In this document: positions 1 through 8,149 of the stretch, piece after piece | Numbering within the stretch: the first letter of the stretch is position 1 | How the letters are laid out: each line of letters opens with the position of its first letter | Made by a program: the position numbers and the translations under genes | Assembly: GCF_003719295.1 (NCBI RefSeq) | Contig: NZ_RFLW01000003.1 | Span: 62,001-126,000 of the forward strand | DNA: 64,000 nucleotides | Reading direction: 5' to 3' | Source of the DNA: Haliea alexandrii | Lineage (GTDB): Bacteria; Pseudomonadota; Gammaproteobacteria; Pseudomonadales; Halieaceae | Notes under the pieces: model-generated | Database searches by the model: none | Seen by the model: the letters and a program-made list of their open reading frames with translations, nothing else | What the model was told of the DNA's origin: nothing

Positions 1-180
1 TGCGCGCCCGGCACCCGTCAGCACAATCGCGGTCACCGCCTCATCGCCGATCGCCCGACGCAGGGCATGCACGAGTTCCTCACCCATGTCGGGTGTGTAG
101 GCATTCAGTTTCTCCAGGCGCTGTAGTGTGACCAGGGCGGCACCGCGATCCACGTCATAGCTTATCTCCTGATACGACAT
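1..180 (-). CDS. Crotonase (enoyl-CoA hydratase/isomerase) family protein, N-terminal part
   Basis: The first 60 residues of a crotonase-fold acyl-CoA enzyme; the gene runs off the left edge. Visible are the opening strand (GAALVTLQR), the helix after it, and the strand ending in IVLTGAGRA that leads into the first oxyanion-hole loop. The ATG at 180 has an AGAGGA ribosome site. It starts 16 bp after the stop of another crotonase gene on the same strand, so the two are probably cotranscribed in an acyl-CoA degradation operon. The active-site region is outside the window, so hydratase, isomerase or hydrolase activity cannot be told apart. Confidence 0.85.
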   Translation of the reverse strand, partial: MSYQEISYDVDRGAALVTLQRLEKLNAYTPDMGEELVHALRRAIGDEAVTAIVLTGAGRA

Positions 181-196
181 AGCATCCTCTGCTGCT

Positions 197-994
197 CTAA
201 CGAACGTCCGGCGGGTAGGGCTGCCAGCAAGGCGGTCGCTTCTCAGTGAACGCTCGTAGCCCCTCTTCATAGTCCGCGCCAGAATTGTTCTCGATGACAA
301 GTTCCCATGCGTATTGCAGCGCCTCATCCAGGCTGCCTTGCTTGGCAGCCCAGATTGCGCGCTTGGTTCTCGCCATTGCAGCAGGCGAGTTTTCCAGCAT
401 CAGCCGCGCTATCGCGAAGGCCCTGTCCAACAGCTGGTCAGCGGGAACCACCTCTCCCACCAATCCGCACTGCTGCGCCCGCGACGCAGACATGCGCTCC
501 CTGGAGCCTAGCAGCGCCATGCGCAGTACTGCCTCGAGTGGCATACGACGTGCCAGTGCCACCGATTCAAGGGCAGACACCAGACCGACGTTGACGTGGC
601 TATCAAAAAACGTCGCTGTATCAGCGGCGACGACGATATCGCTGTCTGCCAGGAAGTGCAGTCCGGCCCCGTTTACCAGTCCATTGACTGCACAGATCAC
701 AGGCTTCCACACATCGTTGTGTCGCGAGGTCCACTTCATACTGTCGCTGGCGGCAGCACTACTGGACAGGTCCAGCGCCGGTATGTCCCCGATATCAGCG
801 CCGCTACAGAAAGAGCGATTTCCCGCCCCGGTCACAATCGCCACAACGGCATTCGGATCGGTATTGAACGCCGTCCAGGCCTGCGGCAGCTCACGGTCCA
901 TCGCGGCATCTATCGCATTGTGCCGGTGCTCCCTGTCCAGAGTGATCAGGGCGACACCACCAGACACTTCATACCGAAGGGATTCAAATATCAC
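197..994 (-). CDS. Crotonase family protein with both classical Glu residues replaced
   Basis: A 265-residue crotonase-superfamily protein acting on an acyl-CoA. The GTG at 994 is the preferred start because AAGGG lies 9 bases upstream and the protein then begins like its homologues; a longer frame reaches 1063. The oxyanion-hole loop SFCSGADI (61-68) and the second glycine loop GLVNGAGL (105-112) are present. Aligned by eye to rat mitochondrial enoyl-CoA hydratase, the positions of Glu144 and Glu164 are His113 and His133, so simple hydratase chemistry is doubtful. It lies between the acyl-CoA dehydrogenase (59 bp) and another crotonase (16 bp), in one operon. Isomerase, hydrolase or C-C lyase activity is possible. 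Confidence 0.85.
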   Translation of the reverse strand: MIFESLRYEVSGGVALITLDREHRHNAIDAAMDRELPQAWTAFNTDPNAVVAIVTGAGNRSFCSGADIGDIPALDLSSSAAASDSMKWTSRHNDVWKPVICAVNGLVNGAGLHFLADSDIVVAADTATFFDSHVNVGLVSALESVALARRMPLEAVLRMALLGSRERMSASRAQQCGLVGEVVPADQLLDRAFAIARLMLENSPAAMARTKRAIWAAKQGSLDEALQYAWELVIENNSGADYEEGLRAFTEKRPPCWQPYPPDVR

Positions 995-1053
995 TGCATG
1001 CTGCCCTTGTGTGATGGCTGAGGACGTGGAACCAGGTAGGAATGGGTGCCCAT

Positions 1054-2214
1054 TCAGGCGCACTCACGCTCGGCGAAAAGGTGATCCGCGATCTGCTTCT
1101 CCAGCCAGTCCGGTCCACAGTGCGTCAGCTCCAATTGCTTGGCACGCCGGTAGAAAAGTTGCGGATCGGCCTCGGTGGTATAGCCCAGGCCACCGTGAAC
1201 CTGAATGGCCACGGCAGCTACACGACAGAGCACATCACAGGCCTGTAACTTTGCCATCGCCGCAAGGTGCCGATAAGGCCTGTTCTCGTCCCTGTACCAG
1301 GCACCCTGGTATACAAGGGTACGAGCACCTTCGATGGCGACTTCCATGTCTGCGAGATAATGTGCGATGGACTGAAAACCGCCGATAGCCCGACCGAACG
1401 CGTGCCGATATTTGGCGTACTCCACACTGATCCCTTGCACGCGCTCCGCCGCGCCGATCGCGTAGGAGCCCAGGGCTAGCATGTGCTGCGCCATGGCCGC
1501 CTCCCAGCTCGACCAAACGCAGCGACCCTCCCCCAGCAGCTGCCCGCCCGGCAAATGGAAGTTGTGAAACGTTATGCCGTATAGCGGGTCCTTCGCGTGA
1601 TTTGCCTGATAGGCCATTTCTACTGTCCCATCCGCCATGCCGTTGTCCAGCGATGCGCGCTCCACCACAACTGCAACAACCTGGCCGGCTGCACCTTCGA
1701 GTCTGGCAAGCACAAGCAGTGTGTCCGCGGTGGCGGCGAACGGTACGAGTTGCTTTGCGCCAGTCAGAACGACAGAGCCCTCAATACGCTGTATCGAGGC
1801 GGTTATGCCCTCCTTGTCAGCCCTATTCCCTGGCTCTGATACGGCAATCGAGAACACGCGGACACCGCGCGCAATTGCTGCCAGCCACGCGGCCTTTTGT
1901 GGCTCACTTCCCGCGTGCTCGATCAGGCTGGCCGCCAGCAAAGAGCTACCCAAATAAGGTGAGACTGCCAGTGCGCGACCAAACTCTTCAGCAACTATCG
2001 CGGATTCAACCGCCCCCAACCCCATCCCGTCGTATCTCTCATCAATCGCGATGCCGGTAAGGCCTAGCTCTCCGAGTTGTCGCCAGAACGCTGTTGAGTA
2101 TCCAGGCTCGGCTCCCTCGTGTTCGCGCAGCACCGTCAGCGGCATCATCTCTTCACAGATTTTGCGAGTCATATCGCGCAACATCACTTGTTCTTCGCTG
2201 AAACCAAGGTCCAT
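1054..2214 (-). CDS. Acyl-CoA dehydrogenase family protein
   Basis: A 386-residue FAD-dependent acyl-CoA dehydrogenase, the family that makes the alpha,beta double bond in beta-oxidation. The start at 2214 gives the usual opening (MDLGFSEEQ); in-frame ATG and TTG codons further upstream (to 2280) are less likely. The helical N-terminal domain, the central strand domain (VVLTGAKQ onward) and the C-terminal helices with VHGGLGYTTE are all present. The segment around residues 364-370 (THCGPDW) occupies the place where medium-chain enzymes carry the catalytic Glu in YEGT, and no Glu is visible there. That resembles one subunit type of the heterotetrameric steroid acyl-CoA dehydrogenases, but this is inference. 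It is transcribed with the crotonases downstream. Confidence 0.88.
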   Translation of the reverse strand: MDLGFSEEQVMLRDMTRKICEEMMPLTVLREHEGAEPGYSTAFWRQLGELGLTGIAIDERYDGMGLGAVESAIVAEEFGRALAVSPYLGSSLLAASLIEHAGSEPQKAAWLAAIARGVRVFSIAVSEPGNRADKEGITASIQRIEGSVVLTGAKQLVPFAATADTLLVLARLEGAAGQVVAVVVERASLDNGMADGTVEMAYQANHAKDPLYGITFHNFHLPGGQLLGEGRCVWSSWEAAMAQHMLALGSYAIGAAERVQGISVEYAKYRHAFGRAIGGFQSIAHYLADMEVAIEGARTLVYQGAWYRDENRPYRHLAAMAKLQACDVLCRVAAVAIQVHGGLGYTTEADPQLFYRRAKQLELTHCGPDWLEKQIADHLFAERECA

Positions 2215-2359
2215 TCCACACGCTCTTTGTTCTAGTGGCCAGGGCGCATAGCGTCCATTGGACATACGCTGCCCCGGCAACGGTTAGTGATCGAAGCGTC
2301 CGCACGCGATCTTGGTGATCAGAGCGCGGTTACTGCGCCGGCATGAAAAAATACTAATA

Positions 2360-2389
2360 TGAGCGCTCACTCAGTTGACACTCGCTTTA
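2360..2389. promoter_or_regulatory. Operator-like palindrome and ACTCGCTTTA motif upstream of the acyl-CoA dehydrogenase
   Basis: In the 190-base gap before the dehydrogenase gene lie the perfect palindrome TGAGCGCTCA (2360-2369) and, ten bases on, the 10-mer ACTCGCTTTA (2380-2389). The same 10-mer occurs twice more in the divergent control region at 3529-3589. Sharing within one catabolic cluster suggests the binding site of a common regulator, perhaps TetR-type. No regulator gene is visible in the window, and the assignment rests on repetition alone. Confidence 0.4.
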
Positions 2390-2404
2390 CAGCCGACCGC
2401 TGAA

Positions 2405-2908
2405 TCAGGGTCGCCAAGCGGCTCCACTGAGTTGCCAGGGCGAGCTTTGCTGCCCGCAGGGAAGCGCGATTTTGGCGGAGGCCGTAGTAGCAACGCGCTC
2501 GCCGACCTGTATAGCAAGACTGAGTTCCACCCAGAGGACAGCTTCTGCATCAATGACGCTAGCAACCTCGCCACGGAGCACTGCATAATCACCGGGGCAC
2601 AGAGGGCTGCGCATGGAAAACTTGATGCGAGCGATGCGCGCCCGCGGTCCGCTCCAGCTCGTCAGATACTGGCTGAGCCAGCCGGCCTGTGTGTAGTTGT
2701 TCATAATTATGTCGGGTAGGCCGGCCCGTTCCCGCGCCCACTCGCCATCGTGATGAATCGGCTGCCAGTCCCTGGAACTTGTGGCACCCATAATGATCAT
2801 CTTCCGAGTGATGTGTATCGGTCGCTCAGGTAGCTTGTCGCCTGCGGCGGGGCAGGGACTATCGACCGACCTGGCACCGGCCCGCGGTTCCAGCTGCTCA
2901 TTACTCAT
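2405..2908 (-). CDS. MaoC-like (hot-dog) hydratase subunit, C-terminal type
   Basis: A 167-residue single hot-dog-fold protein of the MaoC/R-specific enoyl-CoA hydratase group, expected to add water to a 2-enoyl-CoA. The hydratase-2 signature is recognisable as DWQPIHH (47-53), with the catalytic Asp47 and a His at 52. It overlaps the upstream MaoC N-terminal-type gene by four bases (ATGA), so the two are translationally coupled and probably form a heteromer in which only this half carries the catalytic pair. Such split MaoC pairs are known for bulky CoA esters (for example ChsH1/ChsH2 in steroid side-chain degradation). The exact substrate cannot be read from the sequence. Confidence 0.8.
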   Translation of the reverse strand: MSNEQLEPRAGARSVDSPCPAAGDKLPERPIHITRKMIIMGATSSRDWQPIHHDGEWARERAGLPDIIMNNYTQAGWLSQYLTSWSGPRARIARIKFSMRSPLCPGDYAVLRGEVASVIDAEAVLWVELSLAIQVGERVATTASAKIALPCGQQSSPWQLSGAAWRP

Positions 2909-3420
2909 GGCGCACCGTCCTTTCGATAGCTGACAAAGTGCAGGGTCTGCACACCCGCCAGCGCTTCGTTCTGATGATAGTAGTGAACCGCAATCGACCA
3001 GCGTCGTCCCGGACCCATGCGTGTCTGATATTCGTCGCTGACATCGAGCAGCACCTGCTCGGCACGCAGTCGATCCCCTGCCCGCACGGGCTCGTGAAAC
3101 TCCAGCTCCACCGCCGTCACCACGCCAAAAGGCAGGCCGAGTTCATCCTTGAGCTTGAAGTGCAGTTCCAACGTGCGCAGCGGTTGGTGTTCCGGATCAG
3201 GTGACCACTCGTGATCAATCATCCATGACGGCAGCATCGCGGGCGGTGCGATCGGCGCCATACCATCGACCTCTCCTGCAGGCTTCCAGTACAGCGGGTT
3301 GCCATCCTCCACGGCAACGCAGTAGTTGAGCCAAAGCCCCTGCTCCACCGTCATGACGGACGCGAGTGATATCACCGGCTTGCCAATCCAGTGCTGTATC
3401 TTTTCGGGAATAGAGGTCAT
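2905..3420 (-). CDS. FAS1-like/MaoC N-terminal-type dehydratase subunit
   Basis: A 171-residue protein resembling the N-terminal, non-catalytic hot-dog half of two-domain MaoC dehydratases: IGKPVI near the start, a DGNPLYW stretch around residue 40, then a strand-rich half ending in TLHFVSYRKD. The ATG at 3420, preceded by GAAGAG, gives the better start; an upstream frame reaches 3462. It is the first gene of the minus-strand operon and is coupled by ATGA to the catalytic MaoC subunit. The expected role is to complete the substrate tunnel of a heterodimeric enoyl-CoA hydratase. The fold assignment is from pattern only. Confidence 0.72.
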   Translation of the reverse strand: MTSIPEKIQHWIGKPVISLASVMTVEQGLWLNYCVAVEDGNPLYWKPAGEVDGMAPIAPPAMLPSWMIDHEWSPDPEHQPLRTLELHFKLKDELGLPFGVVTAVELEFHEPVRAGDRLRAEQVLLDVSDEYQTRMGPGRRWSIAVHYYHQNEALAGVQTLHFVSYRKDGAP

Positions 3421-3528
3421 GGCTGTCAACTCTTCAGGGAGCGTGGCGCGGTCATGCGACACCGCCTGAACGCCGTCTCGGATCGATGGCGGTGAGTCCT
3501 AACGTAATCGAACTACGGTTCAGCTTTT

Positions 3529-3618
3529 ACTCGCTTTACGCACTCACCCGGCGCCTCACCATCAGCTCGGCACACTCCCTAAAGCGAGTTCACTGTGAGT
3601 TCTTACTCATTTTAGTAT
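3529..3618. promoter_or_regulatory. Divergent control region with repeated operator motif and a sigma-70-like promoter
   Basis: Between the divergent MaoC and ligase genes, the 10-mer ACTCGCTTTA occurs at 3529-3538 and inverted at 3580-3589. TGAGT-TCTT-ACTCA (3596-3609) is a perfect inverted repeat. A plausible plus-strand promoter is TTCACT (3589-3594), an 18-base spacer and TAGTAT (3613-3618), so the inverted repeat sits inside the spacer where a repressor would block polymerase. The third copy of the 10-mer lies before the dehydrogenase gene at 2380, which links both operons to one regulator. Motif positions are seen directly; regulation is inferred. Confidence 0.42.
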
Positions 3619-3671
3619 CGGCGCACACACCATCAGAATGCCGTTCAGCAGGCGTACTTGGAAACAGCGTT

Positions 3672-5375
3672 ATGCCCGGAAGTACATCAGAATCACTGTG
3701 GTTGGCGAACCCGGATGAGGCGCGCCCAGTGGACCTCTCCATCGGAGGCTTGTTACGCGTACTCGCTATCGAGCACCCCCACCGCGAGGCGGTGGTTTAT
3801 GCCTGCCACAGTGAGGTCGAAAATATCCGTGTCAGCTATATCCAGCTCGAAGAGCGGGCCACGGCACTCGCCAAGGCTTTACTCGCCTCAGGCTATGCAC
3901 CGGGCGACCACATTGCGATATGGGCACCGAACAATCCGGAGTGGATCTTTCTGGAATACGGAATTGCCAAGGCCGGCATGGTTATCGTGGCGCTGAATCC
4001 GTTGTACAAAGAGTCGGAACTCGCCTTCGCGCTACACACGGCTGGAGTGCGCGCGATCTTTCACGCGGACCGGGTCGCAGACGTCGAACTGCGCAGCATT
4101 GTCGACAAGGTAGCTATAAACCTGCCAAAACTCACGGGCATCTACTCCCTGAGCCGAGGCATTCCCCGGCTGATGGCACAACCGGACCTGGATCTGCAGG
4201 CGCTGCCGTCAGTACACCCAGATTCACCGTTCATGATCCAGTATACCTCCGGCACAACTGGACAGCCAAAGGCCGCGGTGCTGACCCACCGGGGAATTGC
4301 CACAACCGCGCGTAATTCCTATAAGGCCTGGGGTTTCGGCAGCGGAGACAAAGTGTGTCACGGATTCCCGCTGTACCACGTAGGCGGCTCGGGGAACTCG
4401 ACACCAGGCGCGGCGCTGGTAGGTGCCACCACACTGCCACTGTATATTTTCAAGGCAAGTCGCACGCTGGACATACTGGAAAGCGAACGCTGTACCGGAT
4501 TCATCGGCGTACCATCAATGCTCACCGCGATGATGGAGGACCCCAGCTTTCACGACAGGGACCTGTCCTCACTTAGATACATTGTCGCCGGCGGCATGTC
4601 TGTACCGGCACGCCTGATCAGGCAGTGCGAAGAGGCCTTCGGTGTCGACATCATCAACGGGTACGGACAGACCGAAACCAGCGGCGTCAGCTGCAGCACT
4701 GTGGCTTCCGATAACGCCGCTATCAAATCCAGAACCAGCGGCAGGCCACTGCCCGGCGTCAGCTTCAATATTGTCGACGGCCAGGGCGACACCCTGCCCT
4801 GTGGCCAGGCCGGTGAGCTCTGCTATCGGGGTCCCGGCCAGATGCTGGGATACCTCAACCACACGGGCCCACAGGACAAACTCGCCGACGCCGGCTGGTT
4901 ACGGTCCGGCGACCTGGCAACAATGGACGCCAACGGCTATATCAGCATTGTCGGCCGCGCCAGTGAAATGATCATCCGGGGCGGAGAAAACCTGTCACCC
5001 TCAGAGATTGAGACGTTCCTTCTACAGCACAAGGACGTCGCCGAGGCCGCCGTAATCGGACTGCCTGATCCGAAGTACGGCGAAGAAGTCTGTGCCGTGA
5101 TCATCCCGAGCCACCCGGACCACGTCGATTCAGAGGTGCTACGCAGCTGGTGTGCAAAGGGGCTTTCGCGCTGGAAGGTACCCAAATATATCCGGTTCGT
5201 CGACGCCTACCCGAAGACCCTGTCAGGAAAAATACAGAAGTTCCTGTTGCGCGAGGCCACGATCGCGGCGCTGAGTCTACCCCCGCATGACGATCTGCAG
5301 ATGGGGGAAGAGTCGGCTACCAGCGACGACGCGGTGTCAACTGACATTCACATGAGCAAGCCACTCGGACCTTGA
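3672..5375 (+). CDS. AMP-dependent acyl-CoA synthetase (ligase)
   Basis: A 567-residue member of the ANL superfamily that activates a carboxylic acid to its CoA thioester through an acyl-adenylate. The ATG at 3672 is chosen because the protein then starts like its family; the open frame extends to 3486 without a convincing site. The P-loop YTSGTTGQPK is at 191-200, then the A5 motif NGYGQTE, the GDLATMDANGY region with a hinge Asp, and the C-terminal GGENLSPSEIE. The catalytic Lys of LSGK is at about residue 520. Length fits medium/long-chain or cyclic-acid ligases. It opens the plus-strand operon, so it probably supplies the CoA ester consumed by the neighbouring genes. Confidence 0.92.
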   Translation: MPGSTSESLWLANPDEARPVDLSIGGLLRVLAIEHPHREAVVYACHSEVENIRVSYIQLEERATALAKALLASGYAPGDHIAIWAPNNPEWIFLEYGIAKAGMVIVALNPLYKESELAFALHTAGVRAIFHADRVADVELRSIVDKVAINLPKLTGIYSLSRGIPRLMAQPDLDLQALPSVHPDSPFMIQYTSGTTGQPKAAVLTHRGIATTARNSYKAWGFGSGDKVCHGFPLYHVGGSGNSTPGAALVGATTLPLYIFKASRTLDILESERCTGFIGVPSMLTAMMEDPSFHDRDLSSLRYIVAGGMSVPARLIRQCEEAFGVDIINGYGQTETSGVSCSTVASDNAAIKSRTSGRPLPGVSFNIVDGQGDTLPCGQAGELCYRGPGQMLGYLNHTGPQDKLADAGWLRSGDLATMDANGYISIVGRASEMIIRGGENLSPSEIETFLLQHKDVAEAAVIGLPDPKYGEEVCAVIIPSHPDHVDSEVLRSWCAKGLSRWKVPKYIRFVDAYPKTLSGKIQKFLLREATIAALSLPPHDDLQMGEESATSDDAVSTDIHMSKPLGP

Positions 5376-5423
5376 CGCCTCACGCCAACTCACACCCTGA
5401 CCGAAACAGATGGAGACGCAACA

Positions 5424-6221
5424 ATGAACTACCAGGACAACTACAAGGCTCTGAAAATCACCCAGAAAAACCGGATACTGACCGTGACACTGGACAGGCC
5501 GGAGGCGAAAAACGCAGTTAATCCCGCCGTGCACGAGGAGCTGTCGCGGATTTTCTCCGACATTGATCGCGATACCGACACCGATGTGGTTATTCTCACC
5601 GGTGCCAACAATGCATTCTGCGCCGGCGGTGATCTTGAGTGGCTGATGGATATCAACGGTGACCCAGTAGCCACCGCCAACAGCATCCTCAATGACCGGA
5701 AAATACAGAACTCCCTGCTGGACCTGGAGAAACCCATCATCGCCAAGGTGACCGGACCCGCTGTCGGGGTTGGCTGCACGCTGGCGCTGTTCTGCGACTT
5801 TATCTACGCCACCCCGGATGCAAAATTCGCCGACCCACATGTGTCGGTAGGTCTGGTCGCCGGTGATGGCGGCGCCGTCATCTGGCCGCAGCTGATAGGC
5901 TACGCCCGCGCCAAACGCTACCTGTTGACCGGCGACTTCATCGACGGCGCGACCGCTGCAGAGTACGGCCTGATCACCGAGGCGGTGCCCAAAGAGGAGC
6001 TGGATGCCACCGTTGACGCAATGGCAAAACGCATGGCCGATGGTGCGCCGTACGCTATTCGCTGGACCAAGAGCTCCATCAATGCCGGTCTGAAATTACT
6101 GGCGAATGCGATCATCGACCGATCGGGCGCCTATGAGAACCTGACGATGCTGACAGAGGATCATAAAACCGCACTACTAGCCTTCAAGAACCGGGAAAAG
6201 CCCGTGTTCAAAGGCCGTTGA
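5424..6221 (+). CDS. Crotonase family protein
   Basis: A 265-residue crotonase-fold protein with a good GGAG ribosome site. The first oxyanion-hole loop is AFCAGGD (64-70) and the second is GPAVGVGCTLAL (111-122). Compared by eye with rat enoyl-CoA hydratase, the two catalytic Glu positions are Thr119 and His139. The His (in FADPHVSVGL) is shared with the crotonase at 197-994, so both may belong to one subgroup with chemistry other than plain hydration. It follows the ligase by 48 bp and precedes the dehydrogenase/reductase by 26 bp, consistent with one operon. The automatic label would be enoyl-CoA hydratase; I would not rely on the reaction. Confidence 0.87.
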   Translation: MNYQDNYKALKITQKNRILTVTLDRPEAKNAVNPAVHEELSRIFSDIDRDTDTDVVILTGANNAFCAGGDLEWLMDINGDPVATANSILNDRKIQNSLLDLEKPIIAKVTGPAVGVGCTLALFCDFIYATPDAKFADPHVSVGLVAGDGGAVIWPQLIGYARAKRYLLTGDFIDGATAAEYGLITEAVPKEELDATVDAMAKRMADGAPYAIRWTKSSINAGLKLLANAIIDRSGAYENLTMLTEDHKTALLAFKNREKPVFKGR

Positions 6222-6247
6222 ACACTTTTTCTACCGGAGCCTGAACG

Positions 6248-7093
6248 GTGAAACTGAAAGCAGGACAAGTTGCCGTGATAACCGGTGCTGGCAGCGGAAT
6301 CGGCGAAGCACTGGCGCACGCCTGCGCCAGCCGCGGCATGCATGTGGTCGCCGCCGACATTGAGCGCAACGCCGCCGAGCGCACGGCGACTGCACTCCGC
6401 GTCCACGGCGGCAAGACGCTTGCAGTGGCGGTTAACGTCGCTCACCGCGATGAAGTACAGCACCTCGCTGAGCGCACGCGACAGGCGTTCGGCGAATGCC
6501 ATCTGCTGTGCAACAACGCCGGTGTCTCCATCAATCGCCCGGTGGCGGAGTGCAGTGCGGCCGACTGGGAGTGGGTGTGGTCTGTCAATGTCACCGGAAT
6601 AACACACGCAATTGAGGCTTTTATGCCGATGCTCAAGCGGCAGAATGCTGCCTCGCATATCATCAACACAGCCTCTATGGCAGGCCTTGTCCCCCTGCCA
6701 GGATTTGGCGCCTATGTGGCAAGCAAGTATGCGGTCGTGGGGCTATCCGAAGTCTTGCACCAGGAACTGGCCGGCTCGTCCATCGGCGTATCCATACTGT
6801 GCCCCGGCGTAGTGGATACCCGAATTTTCGCGAGCGAACGCAACCGCTTCGACCGCAGTGAAGGCCTGGCACACACGCAAGCAGACACCGATGCACACCA
6901 CAGCGGCTCGATGGAGACGGATTTTGACGACACCTACTCCAGAATGTTGTCACCGCAGAAAGTGGCTGAGATCACCCTTGCAGCAGTAGAGAAAGAGCAC
7001 CTTTATGTCGCCACGCACCCAGAGTGGCTAGCGTTGTTCAAACAGCGCTCGGACACCATCGAGAGCGTTTTTGGCGGCTCCATTGCGCATTGA
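6248..7093 (+). CDS. Short-chain dehydrogenase/reductase
   Basis: A classical SDR of 281 residues, NAD(P)-dependent. The cofactor motif TGAGSGIG is at 12-19, the NNAG strand at 89-92, and the catalytic Ser143-Tyr156-Lys160 triad is in place (YVASK), followed by the LCPGVVDT segment. An acidic residue after the second strand (AADIER) hints at NAD preference. It is the last gene of the plus-strand acyl-CoA operon and would oxidise a beta-hydroxyacyl-CoA or reduce a ketone. The C-terminal extension after about residue 200 is typical of SDRs in lipid pathways. Substrate unknown. Confidence 0.9.
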   Translation: MKLKAGQVAVITGAGSGIGEALAHACASRGMHVVAADIERNAAERTATALRVHGGKTLAVAVNVAHRDEVQHLAERTRQAFGECHLLCNNAGVSINRPVAECSAADWEWVWSVNVTGITHAIEAFMPMLKRQNAASHIINTASMAGLVPLPGFGAYVASKYAVVGLSEVLHQELAGSSIGVSILCPGVVDTRIFASERNRFDRSEGLAHTQADTDAHHSGSMETDFDDTYSRMLSPQKVAEITLAAVEKEHLYVATHPEWLALFKQRSDTIESVFGGSIAH

Positions 7094-7396
7094 ACAGCAG
7101 CGTGGCGCCCGCCGCCAACCGATCGCTATTGATGTGAGCGAAACGTCCCGCAGCATCGTCCGGGCCTGATACCCGGCGAAGCTTTCCTGACAGACTCTGT
7201 CCTTGTCATCCGGTTGGAGAATCAGCATTCAGGACTAGACCACGGCAAATCACTTGTCGGCCCCCACGCCGTGACGTATGGTTCCTTGCGATGTATTTAG
7301 TAGGCTAGATAGCAGGCATACCACCCATGGCAGTTGAACCGGATGCCGGGTCACGTCCGCTCGGGTGACTGCGAAAAGGCATGGGGGATTCCACGC
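7094..7396. other. Intergenic stretch with one possible promoter
   Basis: About 300 bases without a convincing gene. A possible sigma-70 promoter for the next gene is TTGTCG (7254-7259), 17 bases, TATGGT (7277-7282). A short CCGGG/CCCGG hairpin lies near 7160 but has no T-run, so I do not call it a terminator. Confidence 0.3.
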
Positions 7397-8026
7397 ATGA
7401 CTGATGAAGAAACACCTTCAAGCGAAGTTGACTCAGCCGACACCGCCTCCCTGTTACGCGCCGAGCAACACATAATACGCCTGACCTTCTGGCAGACTAT
7501 CCTCTCGGTGGTGGGTATCGTAGTCGCTGTCATCGCCCTTTATGCGGCGCTTACAGAATCTGCCGCGGTTCGCCAGCACACCGCAGCGGCCGTCTGGCCT
7601 TTTGTGCAGCTGATGGTTGAGGACTACGATAGGGGCGACACGGCGGGATTCTCTTTAGCCTTTACCAACTCCGGCGTTGGTCCCGCGAAGATGCGCGATG
7701 TTCGCGTGAGCGTTGATGGCAATGTAGCACGCAACTGGTCAGAGTTGGTTGCCAGCGTGGAAGGGGACCCTGAAGCCGCGATCAGCCGGAACTTTATCAG
7801 CAATCGTGTCCTTCGACCCGACGAAACGGTCATCATTTTCGGCACAACGGATGCAGACCTTGCGCGGAAGCTGGTTGACGCCATCAGCAAGCCGAGAGGC
7901 GCACTAAGCTATTGCTACTGCTCGATATTCGACGAATGCTGGCTGGCAGATACCCGCATGGAACTGCAGACGCGGGAAATCGTTGACGCCTGCCCTGACT
8001 TTGGCAGCGATGCGTATGTCAACTAG
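7397..8026 (+). CDS. Hypothetical protein with one N-terminal membrane helix
   Basis: I do not recognise this 209-residue protein. The ATG at 7397 has GGGGGA about 8 bases upstream, a better site than the upstream in-frame ATG codons. Residues 1-28 are polar and acidic, residues about 30-51 form one hydrophobic helix, and the rest looks like a strand-rich soluble domain containing SLAFTNSGVGPAK and a pair of Cys in CYCSIFDEC. This suggests an inner-membrane-anchored protein with a beta-sandwich outside. It stands alone between the acyl-CoA operon and a tRNA-like remnant, which could mean acquired DNA. Confidence 0.6.
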   Translation: MTDEETPSSEVDSADTASLLRAEQHIIRLTFWQTILSVVGIVVAVIALYAALTESAAVRQHTAAAVWPFVQLMVEDYDRGDTAGFSLAFTNSGVGPAKMRDVRVSVDGNVARNWSELVASVEGDPEAAISRNFISNRVLRPDETVIIFGTTDADLARKLVDAISKPRGALSYCYCSIFDECWLADTRMELQTREIVDACPDFGSDAYVN

Positions 8027-8046
8027 CTGGACCATCCAGCCCTGAA

Positions 8047-8081
8047 GGGGGAAAGCGGCGAGAGCGAGAAATTCGAACCCT
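8047..8081 (-). pseudogene. Decayed 3' piece of a tRNA-Ser gene
   Basis: On the minus strand this stretch contains a T-loop-like GGGTTCGAAT and, read on the plus strand, closely follows the 3' end of the intact tRNA-Ser(GCU) at 12288-12322, including the bases just beyond the CCA. The T-stem no longer pairs properly and no 5' half is visible, so it is not a working tRNA. Partial tRNA 3' ends in direct orientation are typical leftovers of site-specific integration, but no integrase gene lies nearby. Confidence 0.45.
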
Positions 8082-8149
8082 GAAGCATGCTATTTTACCC
8101 CTCGCCATTGAGCTGCTTGCTTTCTTCGGACCATTTCATCAAGGATATG

